Shown: positions 16,255 through 26,343, counted from the stretch's first letter. The stretch is DNA of 64,000 nucleotides from Algoriphagus faecimaris (GCF_900101705.1 NZ_FNAC01000021.1:1-64000); one strand, 5' to 3'. A program made the numbers and translations. Notes: generated by a model from the letters alone, not told the origin.

Positions 16255-17244
16255 ATGAACCCAAAATCAAATTTCATCCTTTTCTCCTTTTTGTGTCTTG
16301 GGCTGTTTTTATCCGGCTGCCAAGAAGTACTGCAAGTCAGAGAAATCAAAATGGGCCATGCTTTGGTGACTTCTCATCCGGTCCATGAGGCTATGGTTTT
16401 TTTGGCGAAGCGTGTGGAGGAAAAATCCGACGGAAAACTGCAAATCAAAGTTTACCCCAATCAGCAATTGGGGACGGAGCGCGAACTTTTAGAACTGCTT
16501 CAGATTGGTAGTCTGGGGATGACTAAGGTTTCGGCTGCGGCATTGGAAGGTTTTGCGCCTACCATGCAAGTTTTTGGTATGCCTTATCTTTTTCGTGATG
16601 ATGCTCACCAAAAGCGTGTGCTAGATGGGCCAATAGGTAAACAATTGTTACTAGACCCTGAAAAATACTGGCTGAGAGGACTCTGCTATTACGATGGGGG
16701 GAAGCGGAGTTTTTATTCCAAGGAAAAACCCATCGAAAGTCCGGCCGATTTGAAAGGGCTGAAAATCCGTGTTATGGAAAGTAATATGGCTACCAATATG
16801 GTGAGAGCCATGGGAGGATCTCCCACTCCTGTAGCCTATGGTGAGCTCTATAGTGCCCTGCAGCAGGGTATCGTCGATGGTGCTGAAAATAATCCGCCTA
16901 GCCTCTACACTTCCAAGCATTATGAAATCTGTAAATTCTACAGCATTGATGAGCATACAGTACTTCCTGATGTAGTACTAATCAGTACTAAGGTCTGGGA
17001 GTCATTGAGTGATGAAGAACAAAGGTGGGTTCAAGAAGCGGCTGACGAATCCTCAGAGCTTCAATATAAAATTTGGGCAGAATCTACCGAGAATTCACTT
17101 AGAGCCTTAGAAAAGGCCGGCGTTCAGATTAGCTATCCAGACAAGTCGAAATTCAGGGAAGGTGTATCATCCATGTATGAACAGATGAAGATCGAGCAAC
17201 CGGAGATTTATAAAATTATAGAAGCGATTCAGGGAGTTGATTAA
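16255..17244 (+). CDS. dctP: TRAP transporter substrate-binding lipoprotein (DctP family)
   Basis: 329 residues. The signal peptide ends in the lipobox LSGC, giving a lipid-anchored solute receptor. The DctP fold is clear: KMGHALVTSHPVHEAM, then DGKLQIKVYPNQQLG and the substrate-carboxylate Arg in LKGLKIRVMESNMATNM. DctP proteins bind organic acids; the divergent uxaA-uxaB operon suggests galacturonate or another hexuronate. A TTG at 16240 is in frame, but the ATG at 16255 gives a proper signal peptide. First gene of a three-gene TRAP operon. Confidence 0.92.
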   Translation: MNPKSNFILFSFLCLGLFLSGCQEVLQVREIKMGHALVTSHPVHEAMVFLAKRVEEKSDGKLQIKVYPNQQLGTERELLELLQIGSLGMTKVSAAALEGFAPTMQVFGMPYLFRDDAHQKRVLDGPIGKQLLLDPEKYWLRGLCYYDGGKRSFYSKEKPIESPADLKGLKIRVMESNMATNMVRAMGGSPTPVAYGELYSALQQGIVDGAENNPPSLYTSKHYEICKFYSIDEHTVLPDVVLISTKVWESLSDEEQRWVQEAADESSELQYKIWAESTENSLRALEKAGVQISYPDKSKFREGVSSMYEQMKIEQPEIYKIIEAIQGVD

Positions 17245-17255
17245 GCAATGGAGAT

Positions 17256-17744
17256 ATGAGTTTATTTCATTTTCGTCAAAAAATTGATCAGGTTATCTCA
17301 TGGATGCTCATCGTGTTGATGGGATTGATGGTGGTAAATGTGAGTTGGCAAGTAGCCTCAAGGTACTTACTCAATAATCCGAGCTCCTTCACCGATGAGC
17401 TAGCGAGATATATGCTCATTTGGATAGGAATGCTGGGGGCTGCTTATGTCGCTGGCAAAAATGAACATTTGGCGATCGATTATTTTCAGGGAAAGTTGAG
17501 TAATGAAAACCGAGTTAGCATTCAAATAGTAATTCGGCTATTGATTTTAGCATTTGCCCTTTTGATCATGGTGATTGGTGGAGCCAATCTGGTGTACATC
17601 ACGTTTATCTTGGATCAAACCTCAGCAGCTTTGCGGATCCCTTTGGCCTATGTTTATGGAATTATTCCGTTGAGTGGTCTTTTGGTTATTTTTTATCAGA
17701 TTTTGGATATTCGAAAATTGACTCAAAACACAAATCCCCTATAA
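17256..17744 (+). CDS. dctQ: TRAP transporter small permease (DctQ family)
   Basis: 162 residues with four hydrophobic helices (about 13-33, 48-65, 88-110, 127-150) and the DctQ signature region NNPSSFTDELARYMLIWIGM. It forms the membrane complex with the large permease and is needed for uptake driven by a sodium or proton gradient. It starts 11 bp after dctP and ends one base before dctM. Confidence 0.92.
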   Translation: MSLFHFRQKIDQVISWMLIVLMGLMVVNVSWQVASRYLLNNPSSFTDELARYMLIWIGMLGAAYVAGKNEHLAIDYFQGKLSNENRVSIQIVIRLLILAFALLIMVIGGANLVYITFILDQTSAALRIPLAYVYGIIPLSGLLVIFYQILDIRKLTQNTNPL

Positions 17745-17745
17745 A

Positions 17746-19041
17746 ATGGAGACGATTAGCATTTTGGTTTTGGTGTTTTCCTTCATCTTCTTTCTAGGTA
17801 TAGGAGTGCCTGTAGCTTGGAGTTTGGGTTTGTCCAGTCTATTGACTTTGCTTGTGACCGTGGCTTCACTGCCGGCCATGACTACCATCGCTCAGAGAAT
17901 GGGGACTGGACTGGATAGTTTTTCACTCTTAGCTATTCCCTTTTTTATTCTGGCTGGAGAGCTGATGAATAGTGGAGGGATTGCGAGGCGTTTGATTGAT
18001 TTTGCGAAAGCGCTTACAGGAAAATTACCGGGCGGATTACTTCATGTCAATGTAATCGCGGCCATGCTGATGGGGGCAATTGCGGGTTCGGCAGTGGCGG
18101 CAGCATCCTCCATGGGAGGGATTCTTGGTAAGCGAATGGAAAAGGAAGGTTATCCCAAAGAATTGGGGGCTGCGGTGAATATCACTTCATCGACTACCGG
18201 ATTGATTATTCCTCCTTCCAATGTTTTGATTGTGTATTCTTTGGCTTCGGGAGGAGTGTCTGTTGCAGCTTTATTCGTAGCCGGGTATTTACCGGGGTTA
18301 TTGGTAGGACTGATGTTGATGATCACTGCTGCTATTATGGTGAAAATCAAAAAATTACCAGCAGGTGAAGCATCTTCTTTCAAGCATGTGTTCAGCACTT
18401 TTTGGAAAGCCATACCCAGTTTATTTCTCCTGATAGTGGTGATAGGAGGAATCGTAGCGGGAGTATTTACCGCTACAGAGGCTTCGGCTATTGCCGTGTT
18501 GTATGCTTTGGGGCTTTCATTAATCTACCAAGAGATGAAAGTAAAGGACTTGCCTGCAGTCCTGCTTAAATCAGCAGAAACCACAGCGGTAGTCATGTTG
18601 CTGATTGCCACTTCCATGGCAATGTCCTGGGTGATGTCTGTGGAGGAGATTCCTCAGCAGATTTCTGATTCCTTACTTTCCCTTTCGGACAACATCATCG
18701 TGATTTTGATTATGATTAATCTGATTTTATTAGTCGTTGGGATATTCATGGATATGACACCAGCCGTTTTGATTTTTACCCCCATTTTTCTTCCTGTGGT
18801 GGTGGAGTTAGGAGTGGACCCGGTACACTTTGGGATTATGATGGTACTGAATCTATGTATCGGACTCTGTACTCCTCCAGTAGGTTCTATTTTATTTATC
18901 GGGGTAGGAGTAGCTCAGACGAGTATTCAGAAAGTCATCAAGCCATTATTACCTTTTTTCTTTGCCATGGTTTTGGCACTGATCCTTATCATGCTTTTCC
19001 CTCAGATTACGCTTTGGCTTCCTAGTTTATTTGGAGTTTAA
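17746..19041 (+). CDS. dctM: TRAP transporter large permease (DctM family)
   Basis: 431 residues, about 11-12 hydrophobic segments, with typical DctM motifs: FFLGIGVPVAWSLGLSS near the start, IPFFILAGELMNSGGIARRL, ITSSTTGLIIPPSNVLIVYS and LNLCIGLCTPPVGSILFIG. This subunit forms the translocation path of the TRAP system. It begins one base after dctQ, so translation is likely coupled. The operon ends here; a hairpin at 19141-19169 may stop both this transcript and the convergent one. Confidence 0.94.
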   Translation: METISILVLVFSFIFFLGIGVPVAWSLGLSSLLTLLVTVASLPAMTTIAQRMGTGLDSFSLLAIPFFILAGELMNSGGIARRLIDFAKALTGKLPGGLLHVNVIAAMLMGAIAGSAVAAASSMGGILGKRMEKEGYPKELGAAVNITSSTTGLIIPPSNVLIVYSLASGGVSVAALFVAGYLPGLLVGLMLMITAAIMVKIKKLPAGEASSFKHVFSTFWKAIPSLFLLIVVIGGIVAGVFTATEASAIAVLYALGLSLIYQEMKVKDLPAVLLKSAETTAVVMLLIATSMAMSWVMSVEEIPQQISDSLLSLSDNIIVILIMINLILLVVGIFMDMTPAVLIFTPIFLPVVVELGVDPVHFGIMMVLNLCIGLCTPPVGSILFIGVGVAQTSIQKVIKPLLPFFFAMVLALILIMLFPQITLWLPSLFGV

Positions 19042-19140
19042 AAAAGGAAACTAACTTGTATAGATTATTTAAAAGAACTTGACTTTTGCAAGAGTCCTAT
19101 TTCAAAGGTTCCAATTGTAATATGCTTTTCGCTAAAACAA

Positions 19141-19169
19141 AAAAAGCCGGACCCTTTTGGCCCGGCTTT
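19141..19169. terminator. Bidirectional terminator between dctM and the ThuA/dehydrogenase gene
   Basis: AAAAAGCCGG at 19141-19150 faces CCGGCTTT at 19161-19168 around an ACCCTTTTGGC centre. T-rich or A-rich flanks on both sides suit both strands. The two flanking genes converge here. Confidence 0.75.
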
Positions 19170-19188
19170 CGTGATTGGTTAAGCTAGT

Positions 19189-22100
19189 TTATTTAGCATT
19201 GAAGGTGATTCCTGCAATGATAAAGGTTCCTAATTCCCCTTGCTGCGGGGCACTGATTACGTAGAGCTTTTGCTTAGTGCTCTCCGTGGTCACAGGGATT
19301 GTGGCTTGAGCAAACATCACTGGGACATTTGGATCTTTTACAGCTGGACCTTGGGTATAGGTTCCTTGAGCTACGATAGGCCCGTCAATGCTTCCACTTC
19401 TTACCTCGAAGTCAACAGGAGTCTCAATCGGTTCAGGGGATGCAACAGTGAAGGTAATTGAACCTATTCCTGTCAAATCTACCTGTGGAAGTGCAAAAGA
19501 TGATTTTGAACTTGGAACCATCAAAAGATTTCTACCGTCAAAGGACATGCTTGTATAACCATCCAATTCTATCGCCATTCCTGGGTCCACGGTATTTGGC
19601 ATCAATACTAAGGAGGTGCCTCCGCCGAGTGGCTTCACATTATCTCCTCCTTGATCGGTATAGGATGCATTGATGATCAAAGCACCTGTAGGAGAAGGAG
19701 TTTTACCCATTGTAGGGTTAAGTGATCCTTTGGCAGGAAGACTTGGTTTTTGTTCTCCTTTCAATGAGAAAATATAAGCAACCAAGGCATTGAGATCGGA
19801 CTCTTTCAAGTCAGGATTTGCTGGCATTACGGTTTCACCCCAGACGCCTCCACCTCCATTTTTGATTTTTTCTTTGAGGTAATTGATTTGTCTTGTACGG
19901 TATTTTTCAGCTACAGCCGTGTAAGCAGGACCTATGGAAGCCTCATCTTCTTTGTGACAAGTTTTACAAGTCAAGGATTGAACCAATGCTTTTCCAGTCA
20001 TCGCCTCACTCATAACTTTGTGTCCCATATCAGCTTCCGCTTGATCCAGTCCTTCGATATAATCCGCCGCAACATAAAGGTTAGCAGGATCTATTTCAGG
20101 GTGATCTTGATCTGTGACTTTCACTTCGTACGAAACATTTTTTCCAGGGAAATAGAAGGACTGATTTCCGATTACAGCAATGCTTACATCAGGTGCTACG
20201 TTTCCAGCATAAACCGATGTTTTTGGACCTACACTACTTAATCCAGCTGGGTCTGCAGCACTTACTTGTACCTCAAACTCTCCAATCTGATCAAAGGTCG
20301 CCGTAACCTGAGGTTCAGTGGTAGTTTCTGTTTTCCCGTTTCCAAGATCCCATGTGTATGAAATAGGGTCATTTTCTGGATCCGATGCCTCAGCAGTAAA
20401 GGTAACGGTCAAGGGAAGACTGCCTGAGGATTTGTCTGCAGAAATAGCAGTGATAGCTGGTGGACGATTGCCGGCAATAAAGTCAATTCTAGAAAGTCCT
20501 GAATCTGCGTTTTTGCTAAACCATCCATTCCCGTATTCGAGAATGTACATTTTTCCGTCAGGCCCCATTTCCATATCGATTAGCGCGTTGAATTTGGTGC
20601 TTGGCATGAATGGTTCCATCTTGGAGAAGTCACCATTTTCTTCCATAGTGACCACTTTGATCCATCCTCGTACCCAATCGTAAATGAACAGCTTACCATC
20701 GAAATAGTCTGGGAATCTAGTATCGCTTGGGTACAAGTCGGAATAGTATACAGGACCTGCCATAGCATTTCTTCCGCCTGTGCCTACTTGAGGAAATTCC
20801 GGAGAATTATCATAAGGGTAGTAGATGAAAGCAGGTTGTGCTGCTGGTAATTCTTTCAAACCTGTATTATGCGGTGAATTGTTGATCGGCTTGGCAGGAT
20901 CAAATGCCTGACCGGTCTCTCCCTCCTCATAGTTAAATTCTCTATAGGCATAATTATCACCCACAAAATAAGGCCAGCCAAAGTTTCCGGCTTTTCTTGC
21001 CTGATTGACTTCATCGTATCCCTTTGGTCCTTTGAAATCCATAGAATCGGCTCTGGCATCCGGGCCTACTTCACCCCAGTAAAGGAAACCATTTTTTTGA
21101 TCTACAGATATCCTATAAGGGTTTCGGTTTCCTTGTACATAGATTTCAGGTTTAGTGCCTTCTGTACCTTCTGCATAGAGGTTTCCTTCAGGAATAGTGT
21201 AGCTACCGTCATCAGCTACTTTGATTCTCAGGATTTTCCCACGAAGATCATTGGAGTTACCGGAGCTTCTTCGTGCATCCCATTGCTTTCTTCCGTCCCG
21301 TGGATCCAATGGCGCATATCCATTTAATGTATATCGGGACTCATTTTGATTGAATGGTGTGGAGTTGTCTCCGAGAGAAAGGTAGAGGTTGCCGTCTTTG
21401 TCAAAGGCAATGGAGCCTCCCGTATGACAGCAAATGTATCTATCTGAAGGAATGTCCATGATGATGGTTTCTGAATCCATATCCCAAACACCATCTTTGA
21501 ACACAAAGCGTGAAAGTCTATTGATTTCTTCATCTCCCGTAGGTGAATAGTAAACAAAGACAAAGTTATTTTTTGCATAATTCGGATCTTTTTGGATACC
21601 CATCAAGCCTTCTTCTGCATTGACTCCCTGCACGCCACTTTGCCAGTACACATCGAGTTTAGCTACTTCCTTGAGACTTTGCTCTTTTTCATTCCAGAAC
21701 AAAATCTCACCTCGACGTTGTGAAACCAAGATGTCCAAATTTGGCAAAACCGTTAATTCGGTGGGCTCGGTAAATTCTCCGACAGAAAGCATAGTTTTAG
21801 AAAAACGATTCTCCTCAGGCACTCGCTTGGACTTGGCAGCGGCGTAGTCAAGTTTTTCATTTCCACCGATTGCGTATTGAATACCTGCAAGTAGGTGTTT
21901 CAGGAAATTTTCCTCTTGGTAAGATTCATTAGTATGCCCGCCTCCTGTATAAAAAGCTCGACCTCCATCATAATCATGATACCATGCTATGGGGTGCTCG
22001 CCCATGTCCAAACCTCCCTGATAGGAAGATTCATCTAGCATAAGTAGTTTTTTGGTATCTGGATTTACCTCTTTGTAGGAATACCACTCATCCGTGCGTT

Positions 22101-22629
22101 CCCAAGATTCAGGTAAAAAGTCTACAGATGGATGGCTTTCACCTGTTTTGGTAATGACTCCAGGCTGTACGTTTGGATGAGGATCATTGATACCGGGATG
22201 ATCAGAGAAGTATCCACCAACTAGCTTATTGTACCAGCCCCATTCGTATTCAGTATCTGCCGCTGCGTGCACTCCTACAAAGCCACCACCAGACTGAATG
22301 TATCGCTCAAAATCAGCTTCCTGAAACTGATCCAATACATCGCCTGTGGTGCTTAGCCAGATGACTGCAGCGTATTTTTCAAGATTTTCTTCGTTGATAT
22401 CAGACGCTTCGTCAGTGGCATCAACTTCGAATCCATTTTCGGCACCGAGCTTTTCGATAGCTGCGATTCCTTGTGGAATGGATTCATGATAGAATCCTGC
22501 TGTCTTATGGAAAACGAGGACTTTTGGATCACCTTCTCGCTTGTTTGAGCAAGAAGAAACCAAAACCCCAAAGACCATTGTGATGATCAGCAGGAAGGAT
22601 AGGTTTTTTAGGTTTTTGAAGAAATTCAT
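19189..22629 (-). CDS. Multidomain lipoprotein: ThuA - PQQ-type sugar dehydrogenase - PKD - cytochrome c - C-terminal beta domain
   Basis: 1146 residues. A signal peptide ends in the lipobox VSSC. Domains follow in order: a ThuA-like glutamine-amidotransferase-fold domain (about 35-255; KVLVFHKTAGFYHES, GGGFVGVHAAADTEYEW); a soluble glucose/sorbosone dehydrogenase beta-propeller (about 275-690; LPNLDILVSQRRGEI, GGSIAFDKDGNLYLSLGDN); a PKD domain (about 700-790; FTAEASDPENDPISYTWDLG); a class I cytochrome c with heme site CKTCH (about 870-960); and a beta-rich, possibly sugar-binding C-terminus. Together this looks like a periplasmic or surface sugar oxidase passing electrons to its own heme. 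The upstream Met at 22659 would spoil the signal peptide, so 22629 is chosen. Confidence 0.88.
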   Translation of the reverse strand: MNFFKNLKNLSFLLIITMVFGVLVSSCSNKREGDPKVLVFHKTAGFYHESIPQGIAAIEKLGAENGFEVDATDEASDINEENLEKYAAVIWLSTTGDVLDQFQEADFERYIQSGGGFVGVHAAADTEYEWGWYNKLVGGYFSDHPGINDPHPNVQPGVITKTGESHPSVDFLPESWERTDEWYSYKEVNPDTKKLLMLDESSYQGGLDMGEHPIAWYHDYDGGRAFYTGGGHTNESYQEENFLKHLLAGIQYAIGGNEKLDYAAAKSKRVPEENRFSKTMLSVGEFTEPTELTVLPNLDILVSQRRGEILFWNEKEQSLKEVAKLDVYWQSGVQGVNAEEGLMGIQKDPNYAKNNFVFVYYSPTGDEEINRLSRFVFKDGVWDMDSETIIMDIPSDRYICCHTGGSIAFDKDGNLYLSLGDNSTPFNQNESRYTLNGYAPLDPRDGRKQWDARRSSGNSNDLRGKILRIKVADDGSYTIPEGNLYAEGTEGTKPEIYVQGNRNPYRISVDQKNGFLYWGEVGPDARADSMDFKGPKGYDEVNQARKAGNFGWPYFVGDNYAYREFNYEEGETGQAFDPAKPINNSPHNTGLKELPAAQPAFIYYPYDNSPEFPQVGTGGRNAMAGPVYYSDLYPSDTRFPDYFDGKLFIYDWVRGWIKVVTMEENGDFSKMEPFMPSTKFNALIDMEMGPDGKMYILEYGNGWFSKNADSGLSRIDFIAGNRPPAITAISADKSSGSLPLTVTFTAEASDPENDPISYTWDLGNGKTETTTEPQVTATFDQIGEFEVQVSAADPAGLSSVGPKTSVYAGNVAPDVSIAVIGNQSFYFPGKNVSYEVKVTDQDHPEIDPANLYVAADYIEGLDQAEADMGHKVMSEAMTGKALVQSLTCKTCHKEDEASIGPAYTAVAEKYRTRQINYLKEKIKNGGGGVWGETVMPANPDLKESDLNALVAYIFSLKGEQKPSLPAKGSLNPTMGKTPSPTGALIINASYTDQGGDNVKPLGGGTSLVLMPNTVDPGMAIELDGYTSMSFDGRNLLMVPSSKSSFALPQVDLTGIGSITFTVASPEPIETPVDFEVRSGSIDGPIVAQGTYTQGPAVKDPNVPVMFAQATIPVTTESTKQKLYVISAPQQGELGTFIIAGITFNAK

Positions 22630-22793
22630 ACTATGGTAATTTTTTGACAAATTAGTCATTTATTAAAATTGCAGCGCTAAGTAACTGAAATTCGGTAATT
22701 TTTAATGATAAAGCGCTCTATTTTTTCAAAATGAAACAATAATTGTTCAATATTGTGAAGAGAACATTTGGACACCTATCATTTTATCCGATT

Positions 22794-25115
22794 ATGAAAG
22801 CATTTCTTACCTATACCAACGTCCTGTTTTTGTTGATTTTAATGCTGAGCTGCACCCAAAATCAACTTGATGAAACAGTGCTTAATGACGGGACAATAAT
22901 TTTAACTCAGTCAGCGGGAGCCACCTTAGGTTACTCTCCCAAATCAGGCTTACAGCTCATCGAGGATCAGGGACTTTTCTTTAAAGACTTGAATCAAAAT
23001 AGTCAGCTGGATATTTATGAAGACTGGAGAGTTTCTACTGAAGATAGAGCTAGAAACTTGGCCTCTCAAATGACCAAAGAGCAAATCGCCGGTTTGATGC
23101 TGTATAGTTCTCATCAATCGATCCCTGCCAATCCGGTAGGTTTTGGAGCGGGTACCTACGGAGGGAAACCCCTAAGCGAAAGTGGGATGCCCTCATCGAG
23201 TATTTCCGATCAGCAAAAGAAATTTCTTGAAGAAGATAATTTACGCCATGTATTACTCACTCGGGTGGAGAGTCCGCAAGTAGCTGCTGAGTGGAATAAC
23301 CGTGTTCAGGCCTTTGTCGAAGGTCTTGGGCTGGGTATTCCTGCCAATAATAGTTCTGATCCCCGGCATGGGCCTGTTGCCAGTACAGAATATAATGCGG
23401 GTGCTGGAGGACAGATTTCCATGTGGCCGGAGTCGCTTGGATTAGCGGCAACTTTTGACCCAGTTTTGGTGGAGCGCTTTGGAGCAGTAGCTTCTATGGA
23501 GTACCGAGCATTGGGGATTTCTACAGCACTTTCTCCTCAGATTGACTTGGGGACTGAGCCTCGCTGGAACCGCATTAAAGGTACCTTTGGAGAGGATTCC
23601 CAGCTTTCGGCAGCTCTTGCAAGAGCGTATGTAGATGGTTTTCAGACTTCCAAGGGAGATTCAGAGATCGCCAATGGATGGGGATTTCACAGTGTCAATG
23701 CCATGGTAAAGCACTGGCCTAGTGGTGGGCCTGAAGAAGGTGGCCGCGATGGGCATTTTGCCTATGGAAAGTTTGCGGTTTATCCTGGGGATAATTTTGA
23801 GGAGCACCTTGTTCCCTTTACCGAAGGTGCTTTCAAACTGGAAGGCCCTACCAAAACTGCTGCGGCGGTGATGCCATATTATACCATATCGGTAGGACAA
23901 GACTCTGTTGCCAATGGATACTCCAAGTACCTAATCACTGACTTACTGCGAACTACCTATGGCTATGATGGAGTGGTATGCACCGACTGGGGCGTGACAG
24001 GTAATGAAGGACCGAGCGTGGAGGTTTTTGCAGGCAAACCATGGGGGCTAGAGGCAAAAACCATTGTAGAGCGTCACTATCAATCCCTGATGGCAGGAGT
24101 AGATCAGTTTGGAGGGAATAATGATAAAATTCCTGTTTTGGAAGCTTTCGAAATGATGGAAAAAGAAATGGGGAAAGAGGCTGCTAGAGCTCATATCGAG
24201 CAATCAGCCGTTCGCCTACTTCGAAACATCTTCAATGCGGGACTTTTTGAAAACCCCTATTTGGATGCACAGATTAGTCAGGAATTTGTAGGGAATCCCG
24301 ATCTGATGAAAGAAGGTTTTGAGGCGCAGATCAAATCGGTGGTTTTGTTAAAAAATGAAAGTAAAGTACTCCCTCTTCAAGAGAAGAAAAAAGTTTTCAT
24401 TCCCAAGAAATACATTCCCTCTACCACCAATTGGTGGGGAGTGAAAAGTGAGGCAAAGTGGGTAGATCCGGTCAACCTTAGTATAGCTTCTAACTACGTA
24501 GAATTGGTGGATACTCCCCAGGAGGCTGACTTAGCCATTGTTTTTGCGAGTAGCCCTGAGTCAGGAACTGGCTACGCCCCGGAAGATAGAGCAAATGGAG
24601 GAAATGGGTATGTGCCAATTTCGCTTCAATATGAACCTTACACTGCTGAACTCGCAAGGGAGAAAAGCTTGGCGGCAGGCGATCCTGTCGTGGATCCAAC
24701 TATCACCAATAGAAGCTATCGAGGAAAGACAGTCGAAACGGCAAATGCTCAGGATTTAAAGTCGATATTAGATACCAAAGCTCAGCTGGATGGTAAACCC
24801 GTTATCGTGGTGATAACGGCCGCAAACCCGATGGTGATGAGTGAATTTGAGTCAGAAGTGGATGGTATCTTCTTCCATTTTGGAGTACAAGATCAGGTGA
24901 TTTTTGAGCTTTTGACAGGAAAATACGAGCCCTCTGCTTTGTTGCCGATTCAGTTACCTGCTTCTATGGCTACGGTAGAAACCCAGCTGGAAGATATGCC
25001 GCATGACATGGAAGTTCATATAGATGAAGCGGGAAATGCCTATGATTTTGCCTTTGGAATGAATTGGTCAGGGAAGATTGCAGACGAGAGGGTAGCAAGA
25101 TTTAAGAAAGACTAA
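22794..25115 (+). CDS. Exported glycoside hydrolase family 3 lipoprotein (beta-glucosidase-like)
   Basis: 773 residues. The ATG at 22794 opens a signal peptide with lipobox MLSC. The GH3 (beta/alpha)8 domain includes HGPVASTE-like substrate-site residues, KHWPSGGPEEGGRDGH and the nucleophile Asp in GVVCTDWGVTGNEG. A second alpha/beta domain follows (VVLLKNESKVLPL, then AIVFASSPESGTGY). GH3 enzymes cut terminal sugars from beta-linked glycans; exact linkage is unknown. Divergent from the sugar dehydrogenase gene (164-bp gap) and convergent with galK, so part of a carbohydrate-use region. Confidence 0.92.
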   Translation: MKAFLTYTNVLFLLILMLSCTQNQLDETVLNDGTIILTQSAGATLGYSPKSGLQLIEDQGLFFKDLNQNSQLDIYEDWRVSTEDRARNLASQMTKEQIAGLMLYSSHQSIPANPVGFGAGTYGGKPLSESGMPSSSISDQQKKFLEEDNLRHVLLTRVESPQVAAEWNNRVQAFVEGLGLGIPANNSSDPRHGPVASTEYNAGAGGQISMWPESLGLAATFDPVLVERFGAVASMEYRALGISTALSPQIDLGTEPRWNRIKGTFGEDSQLSAALARAYVDGFQTSKGDSEIANGWGFHSVNAMVKHWPSGGPEEGGRDGHFAYGKFAVYPGDNFEEHLVPFTEGAFKLEGPTKTAAAVMPYYTISVGQDSVANGYSKYLITDLLRTTYGYDGVVCTDWGVTGNEGPSVEVFAGKPWGLEAKTIVERHYQSLMAGVDQFGGNNDKIPVLEAFEMMEKEMGKEAARAHIEQSAVRLLRNIFNAGLFENPYLDAQISQEFVGNPDLMKEGFEAQIKSVVLLKNESKVLPLQEKKKVFIPKKYIPSTTNWWGVKSEAKWVDPVNLSIASNYVELVDTPQEADLAIVFASSPESGTGYAPEDRANGGNGYVPISLQYEPYTAELAREKSLAAGDPVVDPTITNRSYRGKTVETANAQDLKSILDTKAQLDGKPVIVVITAANPMVMSEFESEVDGIFFHFGVQDQVIFELLTGKYEPSALLPIQLPASMATVETQLEDMPHDMEVHIDEAGNAYDFAFGMNWSGKIADERVARFKKD

Positions 25116-25130
25116 ACCTTTTTTTTAAAA

Positions 25131-25173
25131 AAAAAGTCCAACTCTGAATTAGGCGTCAGGGTTGGACTTTTCT
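25131..25173. terminator. Bidirectional terminator between the GH3 gene and galK
   Basis: AGTCCAAC around 25135-25142 pairs with GTTGGACT around 25161-25168, with A-runs before and T-runs after. Both convergent genes end within about 30 bp of it. Confidence 0.8.
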
Positions 25174-25192
25174 TTTTTTAAAGCAGTACTTT

Positions 25193-26341
25193 TTAAGTAA
25201 CTATTTTCGCTCCCTCGCTGATAGAAACCTGGATGAGGGTTGGCTCCATTCCAAATTGATCACAATAGGAGGTTTTGATTTTTTCTTCGAAATCGGAGAT
25301 GACAGTAGTTTTTATCAAATTAATGGTACAGCCTCCAAATCCCCCACCCATCATTCGGGAGCCTAAAACTCCGGGGAAGATTTGGGCTTTTTCGGCTAAA
25401 AAATCCAACTCAGCACAGCTGACTTCATACTCCTCGCTAAGACTCTGATGGGATGCATTCAGGAGCTTTCCAAACTCAATTAAATTTCCGGATTCCAGCG
25501 CATGAGCGGCAGTGTGAACACGTTCGCATTCAGTGATGATATGCTTGGCTTTAGGGAAAAGGGAGCTTGTGAGCAATTCCTCTACTTTCTCCAAGTCCAA
25601 ATTTTTTAAATCCCGTAGTGACTGAATACCCGGAAAGGACTCTTTTAAAATCTCAACACTTTCCTCACAGGCAGCTCTCCTATGATTGTAAGCCGAATCC
25701 GCAAGGGAATGCTTAACATTAGAATTAACCAAGAGTAAGGAGTATTCACCAAGATCCACAGGGATTTCCTGATGTTGATTGCTTCGGCAGTCCAAGAGAA
25801 GGGCTTGGTTTATTTTTCCAAAGGCTGAAGCATAGGGGTCCATGATGCCGCAATTGACTCCGGCGTATTGATGTTCTGAATTTTGGGCGTACTTAGAAAT
25901 GGAGAGGGGACTCAAATTCAAATCAAAAAGCTCCGAAAGAGCTGTTCCTATAGATACCGATAAGGCCGCAGAGGATGAAAGTCCCGCACCGACGGGAATA
26001 TCTCCACCAATCATCATATCAAATCCCTCGAAAGGATAACCTGCCTGCTTCAGTTGAGCTAAAAAACCCATGACATAGGTGCTCCAATGCCCTTTTTTGG
26101 GAGAAAAGCTTTTCCAGTCAAAGGTGAACTCCTCATCGAAATCCAAAGAATACAATCGAGAAAAGGGGAGATTGTTTTTTTGAATCCCGACCCAAATTCC
26201 AAACTGAACAGCAGCCGGAAATACAAATCCCTCTTGATAGTCGGTGTGCTCTCCGATCAAATTGATTCTTCCGGGTGCAAAAGCAATGATAGGGGCACTT
26301 TCAAAAGTCTTTAGAAAAAGCTCGAATAGCTTTGTTTTCAA
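25193..26341 (-). CDS. galK: Galactokinase
   Basis: 382 residues. Contains the galactose-binding GRINLIGEHTDYQ box near the N-terminus, the GHMP ATP loop GGDIPVGAGLSSSAALSV, and the third GHMP motif SRMMGGGFGGCTINL. It phosphorylates alpha-D-galactose at O1, the first Leloir step. It starts 2 bp after the LacI-type regulator's stop, so the two form an operon. galM lies separately at 49086; galT and galE are not in the window. Confidence 0.95.
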   Translation of the reverse strand: MKTKLFELFLKTFESAPIIAFAPGRINLIGEHTDYQEGFVFPAAVQFGIWVGIQKNNLPFSRLYSLDFDEEFTFDWKSFSPKKGHWSTYVMGFLAQLKQAGYPFEGFDMMIGGDIPVGAGLSSSAALSVSIGTALSELFDLNLSPLSISKYAQNSEHQYAGVNCGIMDPYASAFGKINQALLLDCRSNQHQEIPVDLGEYSLLLVNSNVKHSLADSAYNHRRAACEESVEILKESFPGIQSLRDLKNLDLEKVEELLTSSLFPKAKHIITECERVHTAAHALESGNLIEFGKLLNASHQSLSEEYEVSCAELDFLAEKAQIFPGVLGSRMMGGGFGGCTINLIKTTVISDFEEKIKTSYCDQFGMEPTLIQVSISEGAKIVT

Positions 26342-26343
26342 GT

